This document shows, in pieces, positions 26,501-34,666 of a stretch of DNA of 64,000 bases (position 1 is the stretch's first letter; every line of letters begins with the position of its first letter). The notes below the pieces were generated by a model. That model saw nothing but the letters and a program-made list of their open reading frames with translations. It had not been told where the DNA came from and made no database searches. The DNA is from Rhodospirillaceae bacterium LM-1 (GTDB lineage Bacteria > Pseudomonadota > Alphaproteobacteria > Rhodospirillales > WMHbin7). The DNA is taken from contig CACUVI010000028.1 of NCBI GenBank assembly GCA_902725215.1, positions 113,872 to 177,871 on the forward strand, in the 5' to 3' direction. The translations under genes and the position numbers were made by a program.

Positions 26501-26966
26501 GGACGAATATGAAGTGGCGCGCCTGATGGCCGATCCCCAATTCCTGAAAGAAATTCAATCGCAGTTCGAAGGCCCCTATCGCCTGAAATTCCATCTGGCC
26601 CCACCGGTGCTGGCGGCGATTGACGACGCCAGCGGCAGACCCAGGAAATCGGTTTGGGGGGGCTGGATGATGCCCGTCTTCAAGCTGCTGGGGGGCATGA
26701 AGGCGATTCGCAACGGCTGGCTTGATCCGTTCCGTTATTCCCAAGAACGGCGCACAAACCTGCGCCTGCTGGCCGAGTATGAGCAACTGATTGACAGCAT
26801 GGCCGATCATCTATCGACGCAGAAACTGGATGTTTGCGTCGAACTGGCGGCACTGCCGATGTCGGTGCGCGGCTACGGCCCGGTGAAAGAGGCTGCCGCC
26901 AAACAGGCGGATCAGCGCAGGCAAGCGCTTCTGGCTCGTCTGGAAGCCGTGGAAAAGGCGGCTTAA
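23505..26966 (+). CDS. Indolepyruvate ferredoxin oxidoreductase, alpha-beta fusion
   Basis: This large 1153-residue enzyme oxidatively decarboxylates aryl-pyruvates from aromatic amino acids to aryl-acetyl-CoA with ferredoxin as acceptor. The N-terminal pyruvate-oxidoreductase alpha region shows GYRGSPLGGFD and PGVNEDLAAT. The thiamine-diphosphate segment has GDGTYFHSGILALRAA near residue 495 and a later YNDAVAMTGGQP. A cysteine-rich insert near 628-680 (ICEGCGDCGEISNC ... CVKGFCPSF) should hold iron-sulfur clusters, and the gamma-like domain begins VITGIGGTGVVTVG near 722. The GTG start follows GGGAG. The aerobic fused type is typical of proteobacteria. It stands alone, with a possible operator just upstream. 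Confidence 0.94.
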   Translation: MHIANVTLEDKYTQERGRVFLTGTQALVRLPMMQRARDLALGLNTAGFISGYRGSPLGGFDKELWSARKFLKSQHIHFQPGVNEDLAATACWGTQQVNLFEGAKYDGVFAIWYGKGPGVDRSGDVFKHGNNAGTSRHGGVLALAGDDHAAKSSTAAHQSDYAFMDAMIPVLHPAGLQEILDYGLFGIALSRFAGLWVAMKTIAETVDSSASVQIDPLRLSFAIPDFDMPQGGLHIRWPDKVLDQEARLMRFKLDAALAFARANRIDRTVIDSPEPRLGIVSTGKAYLDVRQALDDLGIDDELAARIGLRLYKVGMVWPLEREGIRHFAEGLEEILVVEEKRPLIENQVKEQLYNWREDVRPRVIGKYDENGQWLLASNGELSPSEIAKVIAARIDRFMTSPVIKERLDWLKAKEDSLSHPTHQMARLPYFCSGCPHNTSTKVPEGSRALAGIGCHYMAIWMDRKTETFTQMGGEGATWIGQAPFTETKHVFQNLGDGTYFHSGILALRAAISAGVNITYKILYNDAVAMTGGQPLDGQMSVPQLARQVEAEGVARIAIVSDEPHKYPIGETFPPGTSFHHRDYLDGVQKDLRDWPGVSVLIYDQTCAAEKRRRRKRGKMADPEQRLVINERICEGCGDCGEISNCVSVVPVETEYGRKRAIDQSSCNKDYSCVKGFCPSFVSVIGSSPRKRASLGGVVAFADLPDPELPKLGAEPYGIVITGIGGTGVVTVGALLGMAAHLEGLGVSVLDMLGMAQKNGAVLTHVRLAPSQDDIHAVRIGACNAHLLLGCDMVVAAGPDAVSKLRLGHASAVVNDHRAMTADFTRKPDLDFPAEGLKMSIIDAVGRERASFVDASRLAASLLGDALATNLFMVGYAWQKGLIPLSHASLERAILLNGAMVEFNKQAFLWGRRAAFDLDAVAQLAAPPEALGEDRHMSQTLDQRIARRKARLADYQDQAYAERYARRVAKIRHLESVTVPGSEALATAAADSLFKLMAIKDEYEVARLMADPQFLKEIQSQFEGPYRLKFHLAPPVLAAIDDASGRPRKSVWGGWMMPVFKLLGGMKAIRNGWLDPFRYSQERRTNLRLLAEYEQLIDSMADHLSTQKLDVCVELAALPMSVRGYGPVKEAAAKQADQRRQALLARLEAVEKAA

Positions 26967-27024
26967 CCGAATTCTAACGCGGCGAGGTGATAGTTGGCAG
27001 AGTGGTTGGGAATGGGAGACGGCG

Positions 27025-27477
27025 ATGAAGCGGATCATGGGTGCAATCGCGCTACTGCTGATGGGAAGCCTTGCGGCCAGGGCCGATGTCTTTCCTGACC
27101 AACCTTATTACGGCATGCAGATCGACTATAAAATAGAGGGCATCGTTCCCACCGGCTTTGACGACCGCGAAACGCCCAGAACCGTCACCCGCCTGCTGGA
27201 AGGTCTGTTGATCGCGAACAAAGTGCGGATTTCGGGCTTGGCCTATTCGGTCGAGGAAAAGGCGGAACTGACGGTGACCATTTCCGCCGGGCGCGACATG
27301 AAGAAAGACAGTTTCACCATCAAGCCGAATTTGGGGCGTCAGGAATTCGCCTTCGAGATCGACGTGCCCGAGAAGGCGCGCGGCTCGCACATTTCGGTGC
27401 TGATAAATCCGGACGACCGGGGCAAGAATTTAGTGAAAGCCCTGCGCCTGGACGTGACGGCGGTGCCGAAACGGTAA
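27025..27477 (+). CDS. Small exported protein of unknown function
   Basis: The first 20 residues (MKRIMGAIALLLMGSLAARA) form a Sec signal peptide with an Ala-x-Ala cleavage site, so the 130-residue mature protein should be periplasmic. It looks beta-rich, with alternating segments such as AELTVTISAGRDMKKDSFTI and a final LRLDVTAVPKR. No cysteine or metal motif is evident and I recognise no family. GGGAG precedes the ATG at a good distance. It lies 58 bases after the IOR gene on the same strand and may be part of that transcript. It converges on purS with a three-base gap. Confidence 0.75.
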   Translation: MKRIMGAIALLLMGSLAARADVFPDQPYYGMQIDYKIEGIVPTGFDDRETPRTVTRLLEGLLIANKVRISGLAYSVEEKAELTVTISAGRDMKKDSFTIKPNLGRQEFAFEIDVPEKARGSHISVLINPDDRGKNLVKALRLDVTAVPKR

Positions 27478-27480
27478 CGG

Positions 27481-27720
27481 TCAGCCCACTTCGACCGAGA
27501 AATTCTCGATCACGGTGTTGGCCAGCAGCTTGCGGCACATGCTTTCGGCGGCTTCCTTGGCCTTGGCGGCATCGGTTTCGTCCAACTCGACTTCGATGAA
27601 GCGGCCGATGCGCACATCCTTGACGCCCGAGAAACCCAACGATTCCAGGGCATGGCCGACCGCCTTGCCCTGGGGATCGAGCACGCCGTTCTTAAGCGTT
27701 ACATGGACCTTGGCTTTCAT
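27481..27720 (-). CDS. purS: Phosphoribosylformylglycinamidine synthase subunit PurS
   Basis: PurS is the small bridging subunit of the three-part FGAM synthase (PurS, PurQ, PurL) in purine synthesis. The 79-residue protein reads MKAKVHVTLKNGVLDPQGKA and GFSGVKDVRIGRFIEVELDE, the classic PurS pattern. I start at 27720; the longer in-frame extension overlaps the purC end and is not conserved-looking. It follows purC by 13 bases. In most relatives purQ comes next, but here an opposite-strand gene does, so purQ and purL are elsewhere. Confidence 0.95.
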   Translation of the reverse strand: MKAKVHVTLKNGVLDPQGKAVGHALESLGFSGVKDVRIGRFIEVELDETDAAKAKEAAESMCRKLLANTVIENFSVEVG

Positions 27721-27733
27721 GCCCGCCTCTCTG

Positions 27734-28498
27734 TTACTGCATGGTCTCGGGACCCTTAAGGTCCCTGGGGCCGCCCTCGGGCAGAATGCCCAAACGCCTA
27801 GCCACTTCCTGATAGGCCTCTTCCACGCCACCCAGATCGCGGCGGAAACGGTCCTTGTCCATTTTCTCGTTGGTCTTCAGATCCCACAGGCGGCAATTGT
27901 CGGGGCTGATCTCGTCGGCCAGCACGATGCGCATTTCCTCGCCTTCCCAGAGCCTGCCGAATTCCAGTTTGAAATCGATCAGGCGGATGCCGACGCCAAG
28001 GAACAGGCCGGTCAGGAAATCGTTGATGCGAAGGCTAAGCCCCATCATCTCGTCGAGGTCGTGGGTGTTGGCCCAGCCGAAGGCGGTGATGTGCTCCTCG
28101 CTGACCAGGGGGTCGTTCAACTCGTCGTTTTTATAGTAGTACTCGATGATCGAGCGCGGCAGGGCCGTGCCCTCGGGCACGCCGTAGCGCTGCGACAGCG
28201 AACCGGCGGCGATGTTGCGGATCACCACTTCCAGCGGAATGATCTCGACCTCGCGCACCAGCTGCTCGCGCATGTTGAGGCGGCGCACGAAATGGGTGGG
28301 AATGCCGATCTCGGCCAGCTTGATCATCAGGAATTCGGAAATGCGGTTGTTCAGCACTCCCTTGCCGGTGATCACGCCCTTCTTCTTGTTGTTGAAGGCG
28401 GTGGCGTCGTCCTTGAAATACTGCACGATCGTTCCTGGCTCGGGGCCTTCGAACAGAACCTTCGCCTTGCCTTCGTAAATCTGCCGTCTTCTGGCCAT
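27734..28498 (-). CDS. purC: SAICAR synthetase
   Basis: PurC joins aspartate to CAIR with ATP in de novo purine synthesis. The 254-residue protein starts [17 protein letters not shown] and has the signatures [18 protein letters not shown] near residue 88 and IDFKLEFGR near 176, followed by [14 protein letters not shown]. The ATG at 28498 fits the family. In-frame starts upstream would add up to 34 residues unlike PurC. A well-formed promoter lies upstream and gives a leader of about 55 bases. It is cotranscribed with purS. Confidence 0.97.
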   Translation of the reverse strand: MARRRQIYEGKAKVLFEGPEPGTIVQYFKDDATAFNNKKKGVITGKGVLNNRISEFLMIKLAEIGIPTHFVRRLNMREQLVREVEIIPLEVVIRNIAAGSLSQRYGVPEGTALPRSIIEYYYKNDELNDPLVSEEHITAFGWANTHDLDEMMGLSLRINDFLTGLFLGVGIRLIDFKLEFGRLWEGEEMRIVLADEISPDNCRLWDLKTNEKMDKDRFRRDLGGVEEAYQEVARRLGILPEGGPRDLKGPETMQ

Positions 28499-28559
28499 GG
28501 TCTTTATCCCAAGGATGGACATGCCGGGGCGAGGAAGTCGACCCGGCTTCAAGGCTATT

Positions 28560-28588
28560 GATATAGCAAGCAAAGCAGGTGGTGACAA
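28560..28588 (-). promoter_or_regulatory. Sigma-70 type promoter for purC-purS
   Basis: On the minus strand TTGTCA (28588-28583) and TATATC (28565-28560) are 17 bases apart. Transcription would begin near 28553. I saw no PurR-like palindrome in the leader. Confidence 0.72.
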
Positions 28589-28703
28589 CCGGCGCTCCAA
28601 GATCGGGCAATCTTCTTGCCCCGACCGCTTAAATATCCTAGCTTATCAGGTGGATGGCGAGGGGTGACGCCGGACTGAGCAAGACGATGGGAGGAAGTCA
28701 AGG

Positions 28704-30167
28704 GTGCTGAAATCGCTTCGAGTCGGCGAAGTTGTGGATAAACGCCGCCTGATCGCCCTGTTGGGCGCTCTGCTGATTTCCGGTTTTCTAGCCACCAGCC
28801 TGCTGGGTTACATCGTCGCCCGCTCCTCGATGCACGACGCCATCGTGGCGACCGAACTGCCGCTGACCAGCGACAACATCTATTCGGAAATCCAGCACGA
28901 TCTGATCCGGCCTATTTTCGTCTCTTCGATGATGGCCAACGACACCTTCCTGCGCGACTGGGTGCTGAACGGCGAGCGGGACGTCGATTCCGTCACCCGC
29001 TATCTCAACGAGATCAAATCGCGCTACGGCGCCTTTACCGCCTTCTTCATTTCCGAACACACGCGGGTCTATTACCACGCCGACGGCATCTTGAAGGTGA
29101 TCCAGGAAGACGAACCCAGGGACGTCTGGTATTTCCGCGTGCGCCAGATGGTCGAGCCTTACGAGATCAATGTCGATCCCGACATGGCCCACAACGACGC
29201 CATGACCATCTTCATCAATTATCGGGTTCAGGACTACAACAGCAATTACATCGGCGTTGCCGGCGTGGGGTTGACCGTCTCGGCCGTGCAGCAGTTGATC
29301 AACGATTACCAGAAAAAATACGGCCGTATCGTTTATTTCGTCGATCATGAGGGCAAGATCATTTTCTCGGGCAACGACAGCGGTGTTTCCGAAGCCAGCA
29401 TTCAGGTTCGCGAGGGCATGAAGGATTTTGCCGCCGAGATGTTAGCGGGCAAGACCGGCGACTATCAGTACGACTACAAGGGCCACACCCATCTGGCCAA
29501 TGTGCGCTACATCCCCGATCTGAAATGGTTCCTGGTGGTCGAAAAGGCCGAGGACGAGGCTTTGGCCAAAATCCGCCAGACCCTGTACACCAATCTGGCG
29601 ATCAGCTTCCTGGTCAGCCTGCTGATTCTGGCCGCCGCCACCTATACGGTGAATTCCTATCAAAGGCGCCTGGAATTGATGGCGACCACCGACAAGCTGA
29701 CCGGGCTGGCCAATCGCCAAGCCTATGATCTACTGATGGCCCAGGCCATGAAGGACGCTCAGCGTTCCGGCGAAACCATGTCGCTGGTGCTGTTCGACAT
29801 CGACAATTTCAAAACCGTCAACGACCGCTATGGGCATCTGGCGGGCGACTATGTGATTTCCCAAGTGGGCGAGATCGCCAAGGCCAACTTGCGCGCCTCG
29901 GACATTGTCTGCCGCTGGGGCGGCGAGGAATATATCGTTCTCTTGAACAAGTGCAACGAAGCTGACGCGCTGCATCTGGCCGAAAAGATGCGTCTGGCCA
30001 TCGCCGATGCCAGCATCGTCTATCAAGACAAGGCGATCAAGACGTCGGCCAGTTTCGGTCTGGCCCAATATCGCCCAGGCGACACGCATGACGCCTTGCT
30101 AAGCCGCGCCGATCACGCCCTTTACGCCGCCAAGGACGCGGGCCGCAATCAGGTGAAGGTGGGTTAA
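28704..30167 (+). CDS. Diguanylate cyclase with periplasmic Cache sensor
   Basis: The 487-residue protein has membrane spans at about 17-40 and 300-322 bracketing a 260-residue periplasmic double-Cache domain (RDVWYFRVRQM and YIGVAGVGLTVSAVQQL are characteristic). The GGDEF domain begins TDKLTGLANRQAYD. The active site reads GGEEY near residue 405, a tolerated variation of GGEEF, and RASD five residues before it keeps the I-site. It should make c-di-GMP in response to a small extracellular ligand. GTG start with GAGGAAG upstream. It converges on an unknown gene with a four-base overlap. Confidence 0.93.
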   Translation: MLKSLRVGEVVDKRRLIALLGALLISGFLATSLLGYIVARSSMHDAIVATELPLTSDNIYSEIQHDLIRPIFVSSMMANDTFLRDWVLNGERDVDSVTRYLNEIKSRYGAFTAFFISEHTRVYYHADGILKVIQEDEPRDVWYFRVRQMVEPYEINVDPDMAHNDAMTIFINYRVQDYNSNYIGVAGVGLTVSAVQQLINDYQKKYGRIVYFVDHEGKIIFSGNDSGVSEASIQVREGMKDFAAEMLAGKTGDYQYDYKGHTHLANVRYIPDLKWFLVVEKAEDEALAKIRQTLYTNLAISFLVSLLILAAATYTVNSYQRRLELMATTDKLTGLANRQAYDLLMAQAMKDAQRSGETMSLVLFDIDNFKTVNDRYGHLAGDYVISQVGEIAKANLRASDIVCRWGGEEYIVLLNKCNEADALHLAEKMRLAIADASIVYQDKAIKTSASFGLAQYRPGDTHDALLSRADHALYAAKDAGRNQVKVG

Positions 30168-30514
30168 ACCCCGCCGCCCGCCAACAGGTCGGCGATGTCG
30201 CTTTCGCCGATGTCGGGGGTCAAGGCCACATGCAGCGCCTTGGGCAGCATGAAGCGCAAAATCGTATCCGCCATCATAGGAATGAAGGACGCGCTGGGAA
30301 TCAGCAGCAGCGTGCCCTCGCCGCCCAGGCGCGACAAGGCCATCATGCCGTTGTCTTGCGGAACGACCTCGTAGGCGGGCAGCAAGGCCAGTTCGCTCAA
30401 CAACCGCTCAAGCGTGCGCTTGCCGTCGGCATGCGCCAGGATGTTGGCGATGTGCTGGGCCGAATCCCTGGCCAGCGGATAGGAAACCAGCTGGGGCGGT
30501 TGGTTGTCGTTCAT
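30164..30514 (-). CDS. Unknown 116-residue protein in the gatCAB operon
   Basis: No family is recognised. The protein is soluble, with QLVSYPLARDSAQHIANIL near the start, a central GTLLLIPSASFIPMMADTIL and an acidic glycine-rich end. It starts 13 bases after gatB on the same strand with AGGAG upstream, so it is very likely the fourth gene of the gatC-gatA-gatB transcript. That position suggests either a minor role tied to translation or simple hitchhiking. Its stop overlaps the stop of the convergent cyclase by four bases. Confidence 0.72.
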   Translation of the reverse strand: MNDNQPPQLVSYPLARDSAQHIANILAHADGKRTLERLLSELALLPAYEVVPQDNGMMALSRLGGEGTLLLIPSASFIPMMADTILRFMLPKALHVALTPDIGESDIADLLAGGGV

Positions 30515-30527
30515 GGGGATGTTGCTC

Positions 30528-31982
30528 CTATCCCGCCAGCTTCGATTTCAACAGATCGTTGACCATGCCGGGATTGGCCTTGCCCTGGCTGGCCTTCATC
30601 ACCTGGCCGACGAAGAAGCCGAACAGCTTGTCCTTGCCGGAACGATATTCCGTCACCTTGTCGGCATTGGCGGCCATCACCTGATCGATCACCGCTTCAA
30701 TGGCGCCGGTATCAGTGACCTGCTTCAAGCCCTTTTCTTCCACCAACACCGATGGGGCCTTGCTGGTTTCCACCATCAGGGCGAAAACGTCCTTGGCCAA
30801 GCGGCCCGAAAGCGTGCCGTCGGAAATCAGGTCGATCAACTCGCCCAGTTGGGCAGCTGAAACCGGGCTGGTTTCGATGGTCTTGCCGGTGCTGTTCAAG
30901 GCGCCGAAGAAATCGCCCATCACCCAATTGGCGGCCAGTTTGGAATCCCGGCCCTTGGCCACGGATTCAAAGAAATCGGCCGAGGCGCGATCGACCACCA
31001 GCACGCCCGCGTCATAGGGCGACAGGCCGTAATCGCGCACAAAACGGTCTTTTTTCTCGTCGGGCAGTTCGGGCAGCGTGTCCTTGATGCGGGCCACGTA
31101 ATCAGGCTTCAGCTTCAAGGGCAAAAGGTCGGGATCGGGGAAATAGCGGTAGTCGTGCGCGTGTTCCTTGGAACGCATCGAGCGCGTCTCGCCCTTGCCG
31201 GGATCGAACAGGCGCGTTTCCTGATCGACAGAGCCGCCCGATTCGTAAACCTCGATCTGGCGCTTGGCCTCGATCTCGATCGACTGCATGACGAAGCGTA
31301 CGGAATTGACGTTCTTGATTTCGCAGCGAGTGCGATAGGATTCACCGCTTTTGCGCACCGACACATTCACGTCGGCCCGCATCGAGCCTTCTTCCATATT
31401 GCCGTCGCAAGTGCCCAGATAGCGCAAGATCGAGCGCAGCTTGCGCAAATAGGCCCCGGCCTCGTCGGGCGAGCGGATGTCGGGCTTGGAGACGATCTCC
31501 ATCAGCGCAATGCCCGAGCGGTTCAAATCGATGCAGGATTTGGTGGGATGTTGGTCGTGCATGCTTTTTCCCGCGTCCTGCTCGACATGCAGGCGCTCGA
31601 TGCCGACCACGGTGGAACGGCCATCGGGCAGATCGACGATCACTTGGCCCTCGCCGACCAACGGCTTTTCATACTGGCTGATCTGATAGCCCTGCGGCAG
31701 ATCGGCATAGAAGTAGTTCTTGCGGGCGAACACGCTTTCCAGATTGATCTTGGCCTTCAGGCCCAGGCCGGTGCGCACCGCCTGCTCGACGCACATTTCG
31801 TTGATCACCGGCAGCATGCCGGGGAAGGCGGCATCGACGAAGCTGACCTGGCTGTTGGGATCGGCGCCGAAAGCGGTGGCGGCGCCCGAAAACAGCTTGG
31901 CGTTGGAAATCACCTGGGCGTGGACTTCAAGGCCGACCACGATTTCCCAAGGACCGGTTTCACCCTCGATCATATAGGCCAT
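30528..31982 (-). CDS. gatB: Asp-tRNA(Asn)/Glu-tRNA(Gln) amidotransferase subunit B
   Basis: GatB holds the misacylated tRNA and phosphorylates the glutamyl or aspartyl group before amidation. The 484-residue protein has [12 protein letters not shown] near residue 13, the IPVVNE-like [13 protein letters not shown], the cradle signature [17 protein letters not shown] near residue 148, and a C-terminal YqeY-like helical domain ending [18 protein letters not shown]. One base separates it from gatA. In a Rhodospirillales organism the complex usually makes Gln-tRNA and/or Asn-tRNA when GlnRS or AsnRS is absent. Confidence 0.98.
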   Translation of the reverse strand: MAYMIEGETGPWEIVVGLEVHAQVISNAKLFSGAATAFGADPNSQVSFVDAAFPGMLPVINEMCVEQAVRTGLGLKAKINLESVFARKNYFYADLPQGYQISQYEKPLVGEGQVIVDLPDGRSTVVGIERLHVEQDAGKSMHDQHPTKSCIDLNRSGIALMEIVSKPDIRSPDEAGAYLRKLRSILRYLGTCDGNMEEGSMRADVNVSVRKSGESYRTRCEIKNVNSVRFVMQSIEIEAKRQIEVYESGGSVDQETRLFDPGKGETRSMRSKEHAHDYRYFPDPDLLPLKLKPDYVARIKDTLPELPDEKKDRFVRDYGLSPYDAGVLVVDRASADFFESVAKGRDSKLAANWVMGDFFGALNSTGKTIETSPVSAAQLGELIDLISDGTLSGRLAKDVFALMVETSKAPSVLVEEKGLKQVTDTGAIEAVIDQVMAANADKVTEYRSGKDKLFGFFVGQVMKASQGKANPGMVNDLLKSKLAG

Positions 31983-31983
31983 G

Positions 31984-33450
31984 TCAGCATGCCTCCCAAC
32001 GCTTGAACATCGCCGCCTGTTCCATGACGGCGGCCGCCTTGAACACCGCTTCCTCGTCGAAGGGCCGTCCGATCAGTTGCAGGCCCAGCGGCAAGCCGTC
32101 GGATGACAGTCCGGCGGGCAAGGAAAGGCCGGGCAGTCCGGCCAGCGAGGTGGGGATGGTGAAGACGTCGTTCAGATACATGGTAATGGGGTCGTCCAGA
32201 TTCTCGCCGATGGCGAAGGCGGGTGTGGGCGCGGTCGGCGTCAAGAGCACGTCGGCTTTCTGGAAGGCCTGCTTGAAATCACCGGCGATCAGCGTGCGCA
32301 GCTTCTGCGCCTTGGCGTAATAGGCGTCGTAATAGCCCGCTGAAAGCACATAGGTGCCGATCAGGATGCGCCTTCTCACCTCACGGCCAAAACCTTCGGC
32401 GCGGGTTTTCATATACATCTCGTCCAAGGAATTGCCCGGCACGCGCAGGCCGAAACGCACGCCGTCATAGCGGGCCAAGTTCGACGAAGCCTCGGCGGGG
32501 GCGACGATGTAATAGGTGGCCAGCGCATATTTGGTATGCGGCAGGCTGACTTCCACCACTTCGGCGCCCGCCTCCTTTAACCAAGCTAGGCCCTTGTCCC
32601 AGGCGGCCATGATTTCCGAAGACAGGCCGTCGGGCTTGTATTCCTTTGGCACGCCGACGCGCAGCCCCTTAATCGACTGTCCCACCGCCTTGGTGAAATC
32701 GGGAGTCGGGCCGGGGGTCGAGGTCGAATCCTTAGGATCATGTCCGGCCATCGCTTTGAGCATGATGGCGGCATCTTTTACCGTGCGGGTCATCGGCCCC
32801 GCCTGATCCAAGGAACTGGCGAAGGCGACAATGCCAAAGCGCGAGCAGCGGCCATAGGTGGGCTTGATGCCGACAATGCCGCAGAAGGCGGCGGGCTGGC
32901 GGATCGAGCCGCCAGTGTCGGTGCCGGTGGCCCCCATGGCGATGCACGCGCTGACGGCGGCGGCGGAACCTCCCGACGAGCCGCCGGGCACCAAGTCCTT
33001 GGCGTCTCCGCTGCGTTTCCACGGGTTTTTCACGGCGCCGTAATAGCTGGTCATGTTCGACGAACCCATGGCGAATTCGTCCAGATTCACCTTGCCCAGC
33101 ATCACCGCCCCCTGTTTCCACAGATTGGCGGTGACGGTGGATTCGTAAGGCGGCTTGAAGCCCTCCAGAATGTGCGATCCGGCGGTGGTCTGAACGCCCT
33201 CGGTGCAGAACAGGTCCTTGATGGCCAGCGGAATGCCTTCCAGCAGACCGGCTTGTTTGCCTGCCCGACGTTTGTCGGACTGTTCGGCCATCGCAAGCGC
33301 CTGATCCGGCGTTTCGGTGATGTAGGCGTTGAGGTCCTTGTGTTTCGCCATCGCGGCCAGATGGGCCTTGGTCAATTCCACCGAGGTGAAGTCGCCCCTG
33401 TCGAGACCCTTCTCGGCGTCGGCGATGGTCAGATGCGTCAAATCGCTCAT
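31984..33450 (-). CDS. gatA: Asp-tRNA(Asn)/Glu-tRNA(Gln) amidotransferase subunit A
   Basis: GatA is the amidase that releases ammonia from glutamine for transamidation. The 488-residue protein carries the amidase signature with the Ser-cisSer-Lys triad: the lysine in PLAIKDLF near residue 75 and the serines in [13 protein letters not shown] and [16 protein letters not shown] near residues 155-185. It follows gatC by three bases and precedes gatB by one, the usual gatCAB order. Confidence 0.98.
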   Translation of the reverse strand: MSDLTHLTIADAEKGLDRGDFTSVELTKAHLAAMAKHKDLNAYITETPDQALAMAEQSDKRRAGKQAGLLEGIPLAIKDLFCTEGVQTTAGSHILEGFKPPYESTVTANLWKQGAVMLGKVNLDEFAMGSSNMTSYYGAVKNPWKRSGDAKDLVPGGSSGGSAAAVSACIAMGATGTDTGGSIRQPAAFCGIVGIKPTYGRCSRFGIVAFASSLDQAGPMTRTVKDAAIMLKAMAGHDPKDSTSTPGPTPDFTKAVGQSIKGLRVGVPKEYKPDGLSSEIMAAWDKGLAWLKEAGAEVVEVSLPHTKYALATYYIVAPAEASSNLARYDGVRFGLRVPGNSLDEMYMKTRAEGFGREVRRRILIGTYVLSAGYYDAYYAKAQKLRTLIAGDFKQAFQKADVLLTPTAPTPAFAIGENLDDPITMYLNDVFTIPTSLAGLPGLSLPAGLSSDGLPLGLQLIGRPFDEEAVFKAAAVMEQAAMFKRWEAC

Positions 33451-33453
33451 GGC

Positions 33454-33744
33454 TTACTCCACCACCTTGGGAACCAGGAAAAATCCGTTGGTGGTCTCGG
33501 GGCCGTTTTGCAGCACCAGTTCAGCATAGCCGCCATCGGTCACCACATCGGCGCGCATCGGCAACGCCATTTCAGCCGAGACGCTGGTCATGGGGGGCAC
33601 GCCGTCGGTATCGACCTCGGCCAATTGCTCGACCCAGTGCAAAATGCCCGACAGCTCCTTGGCCAGCGGTTCCAACTCGTCTTCCCTAACTTCGATGCGG
33701 GCCAGATAGGCGATTTTCTGGACCGTGGCTTTGTCGAGCGACAT
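33454..33744 (-). CDS. gatC: Asp-tRNA(Asn)/Glu-tRNA(Gln) amidotransferase subunit C
   Basis: GatC is the small belt that stabilises the GatA-GatB contact. The 96-residue protein has the family pattern MSLDKATVQKIAYLARIEV, ELSGILHWVEQLAEVDTDGV and PPMTSVSAEMALPMRADVV. It is the first gene of gatCAB plus the unknown 116-residue ORF. It is divergent from ruvX, with 52 bases between the starts, which must hold both promoters, although I could not define either. Confidence 0.97.
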   Translation of the reverse strand: MSLDKATVQKIAYLARIEVREDELEPLAKELSGILHWVEQLAEVDTDGVPPMTSVSAEMALPMRADVVTDGGYAELVLQNGPETTNGFFLVPKVVE

Positions 33745-33796
33745 CGGCTAACGTCCTTGGGATGTATCGAAAAAGAGCCGAAACCTAACACTCGCC

Positions 33797-34267
33797 ATGC
33801 CCATCTGCAACCTTGCCGAACTAAAGTCCTTGCTGCCCAGGGGCCAACGCCTGATGGGGCTGGATCATGGCACGAAAACTTTGGGCCTAGCGCTATCGGA
33901 CGTGCTGCTGATGGTGGCCTCGCCCTTCGAGACGATCATGCGCGTCAAATTCACCCCCGACGCCAAGAAATTGCTGGAAGCCGTGGATAAGCAAGGCGTT
34001 GGCGGATTGGTCATCGGCCTGCCGGTGGAAATGGATGGCGGCGAGGGGCCTAGGTGCCAGTCGGTGCGCCAGTTCGCCGCCAATCTGATGGAATTGCGCG
34101 ACCTGCCCATCGCCTTTTGGGACGAGCGCTTGTCCACCAGCGCCGTCGAGCGCATGATGATCAATGAGGCCGATATCAGCCGCAAGAAGCGGGCGGGGCT
34201 GAAGGACAAGCTGGCCGCCGTTTGGATTTTGCAAGGGGCGCTCGATTCGTTGGCCTATCAGCAGTAA
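33797..34267 (+). CDS. ruvX: Putative Holliday junction resolvase / pre-16S rRNA nuclease
   Basis: The YqgF/RuvX family has an RNase H-like fold and is implicated in 16S rRNA 5' maturation and recombination. The 156-residue protein has the catalytic Asp in LMGLDHGTKTLGLALSD near residue 22, VIGLPVEMDGGEG near 75, and the acidic DERLSTSAVERMM near 115 with a final aspartate in KDKLAAVWILQ. It is convergent with the DUF2061 gene and overlaps its end by 10 bases. Confidence 0.94.
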   Translation: MPICNLAELKSLLPRGQRLMGLDHGTKTLGLALSDVLLMVASPFETIMRVKFTPDAKKLLEAVDKQGVGGLVIGLPVEMDGGEGPRCQSVRQFAANLMELRDLPIAFWDERLSTSAVERMMINEADISRKKRAGLKDKLAAVWILQGALDSLAYQQ

Positions 34268-34491
34268 CCCAGGCCGCACAGGCCATGCGCCGACTTTGCC
34301 TTTGTCTCGTCGGCGCGGGCAGAGGCCAGCTTCCAAGCCTTTTCGTGCAGATAGAAAGCCACCGTGTTGACCATGGGTTCGACCAGGGCGATCAGCCCGC
34401 CGATGGCGACGCTGCCGGTCAGGGCGTAGCCGACCGCGAAGGCGACGGAAAAATGCACGACGGCGAAAGTGGCGGTTTTGGCGATGTCCAT
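34258..34491 (-). CDS. DUF2061 family small membrane protein
   Basis: The 77-residue protein has two hydrophobic segments, TFAVVHFSVAFAVGYALTG and SVAIGGLIALVEPMVNTVAF, followed by HEKAWK, which matches the DUF2061 family of predicted inner-membrane proteins. The function is unknown. I start at the ATG at 34491, which has a perfect AGGAGG upstream; the longer in-frame extension is in an AT-rich noncoding stretch. The C-terminus ends in an unusual cysteine-containing HGLCGLGYC tail. The 175-base upstream gap is markedly AT-rich around 34550-34610 and probably contains the divergent promoters. Confidence 0.85.
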   Translation of the reverse strand: MDIAKTATFAVVHFSVAFAVGYALTGSVAIGGLIALVEPMVNTVAFYLHEKAWKLASARADETKAKSAHGLCGLGYC

Positions 34492-34666
34492 GTTGGCCTC
34501 CTGTCGGCTGAACCGGCTTTTCGGTCTGAGAGACAGTTTAGGGCGGAATGACAAATCGATATAGCGAAGAGATATATATTTATTAATCGAACCAATCGAT
34601 GATAACGGGGGGTCTGCAAACCGCGTTGGGCTTGCCGCCAATCGGTAAAACCGCTTAAGTCTAGCA

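Noticed and set aside
28704-30167. GGEEY as an inactivating change in the Cache diguanylate cyclase
   Set aside because: The catalytic Gly-Gly-Glu-Glu core is kept and aromatic substitutions at the last position are tolerated in active enzymes, so degeneracy is not claimed.
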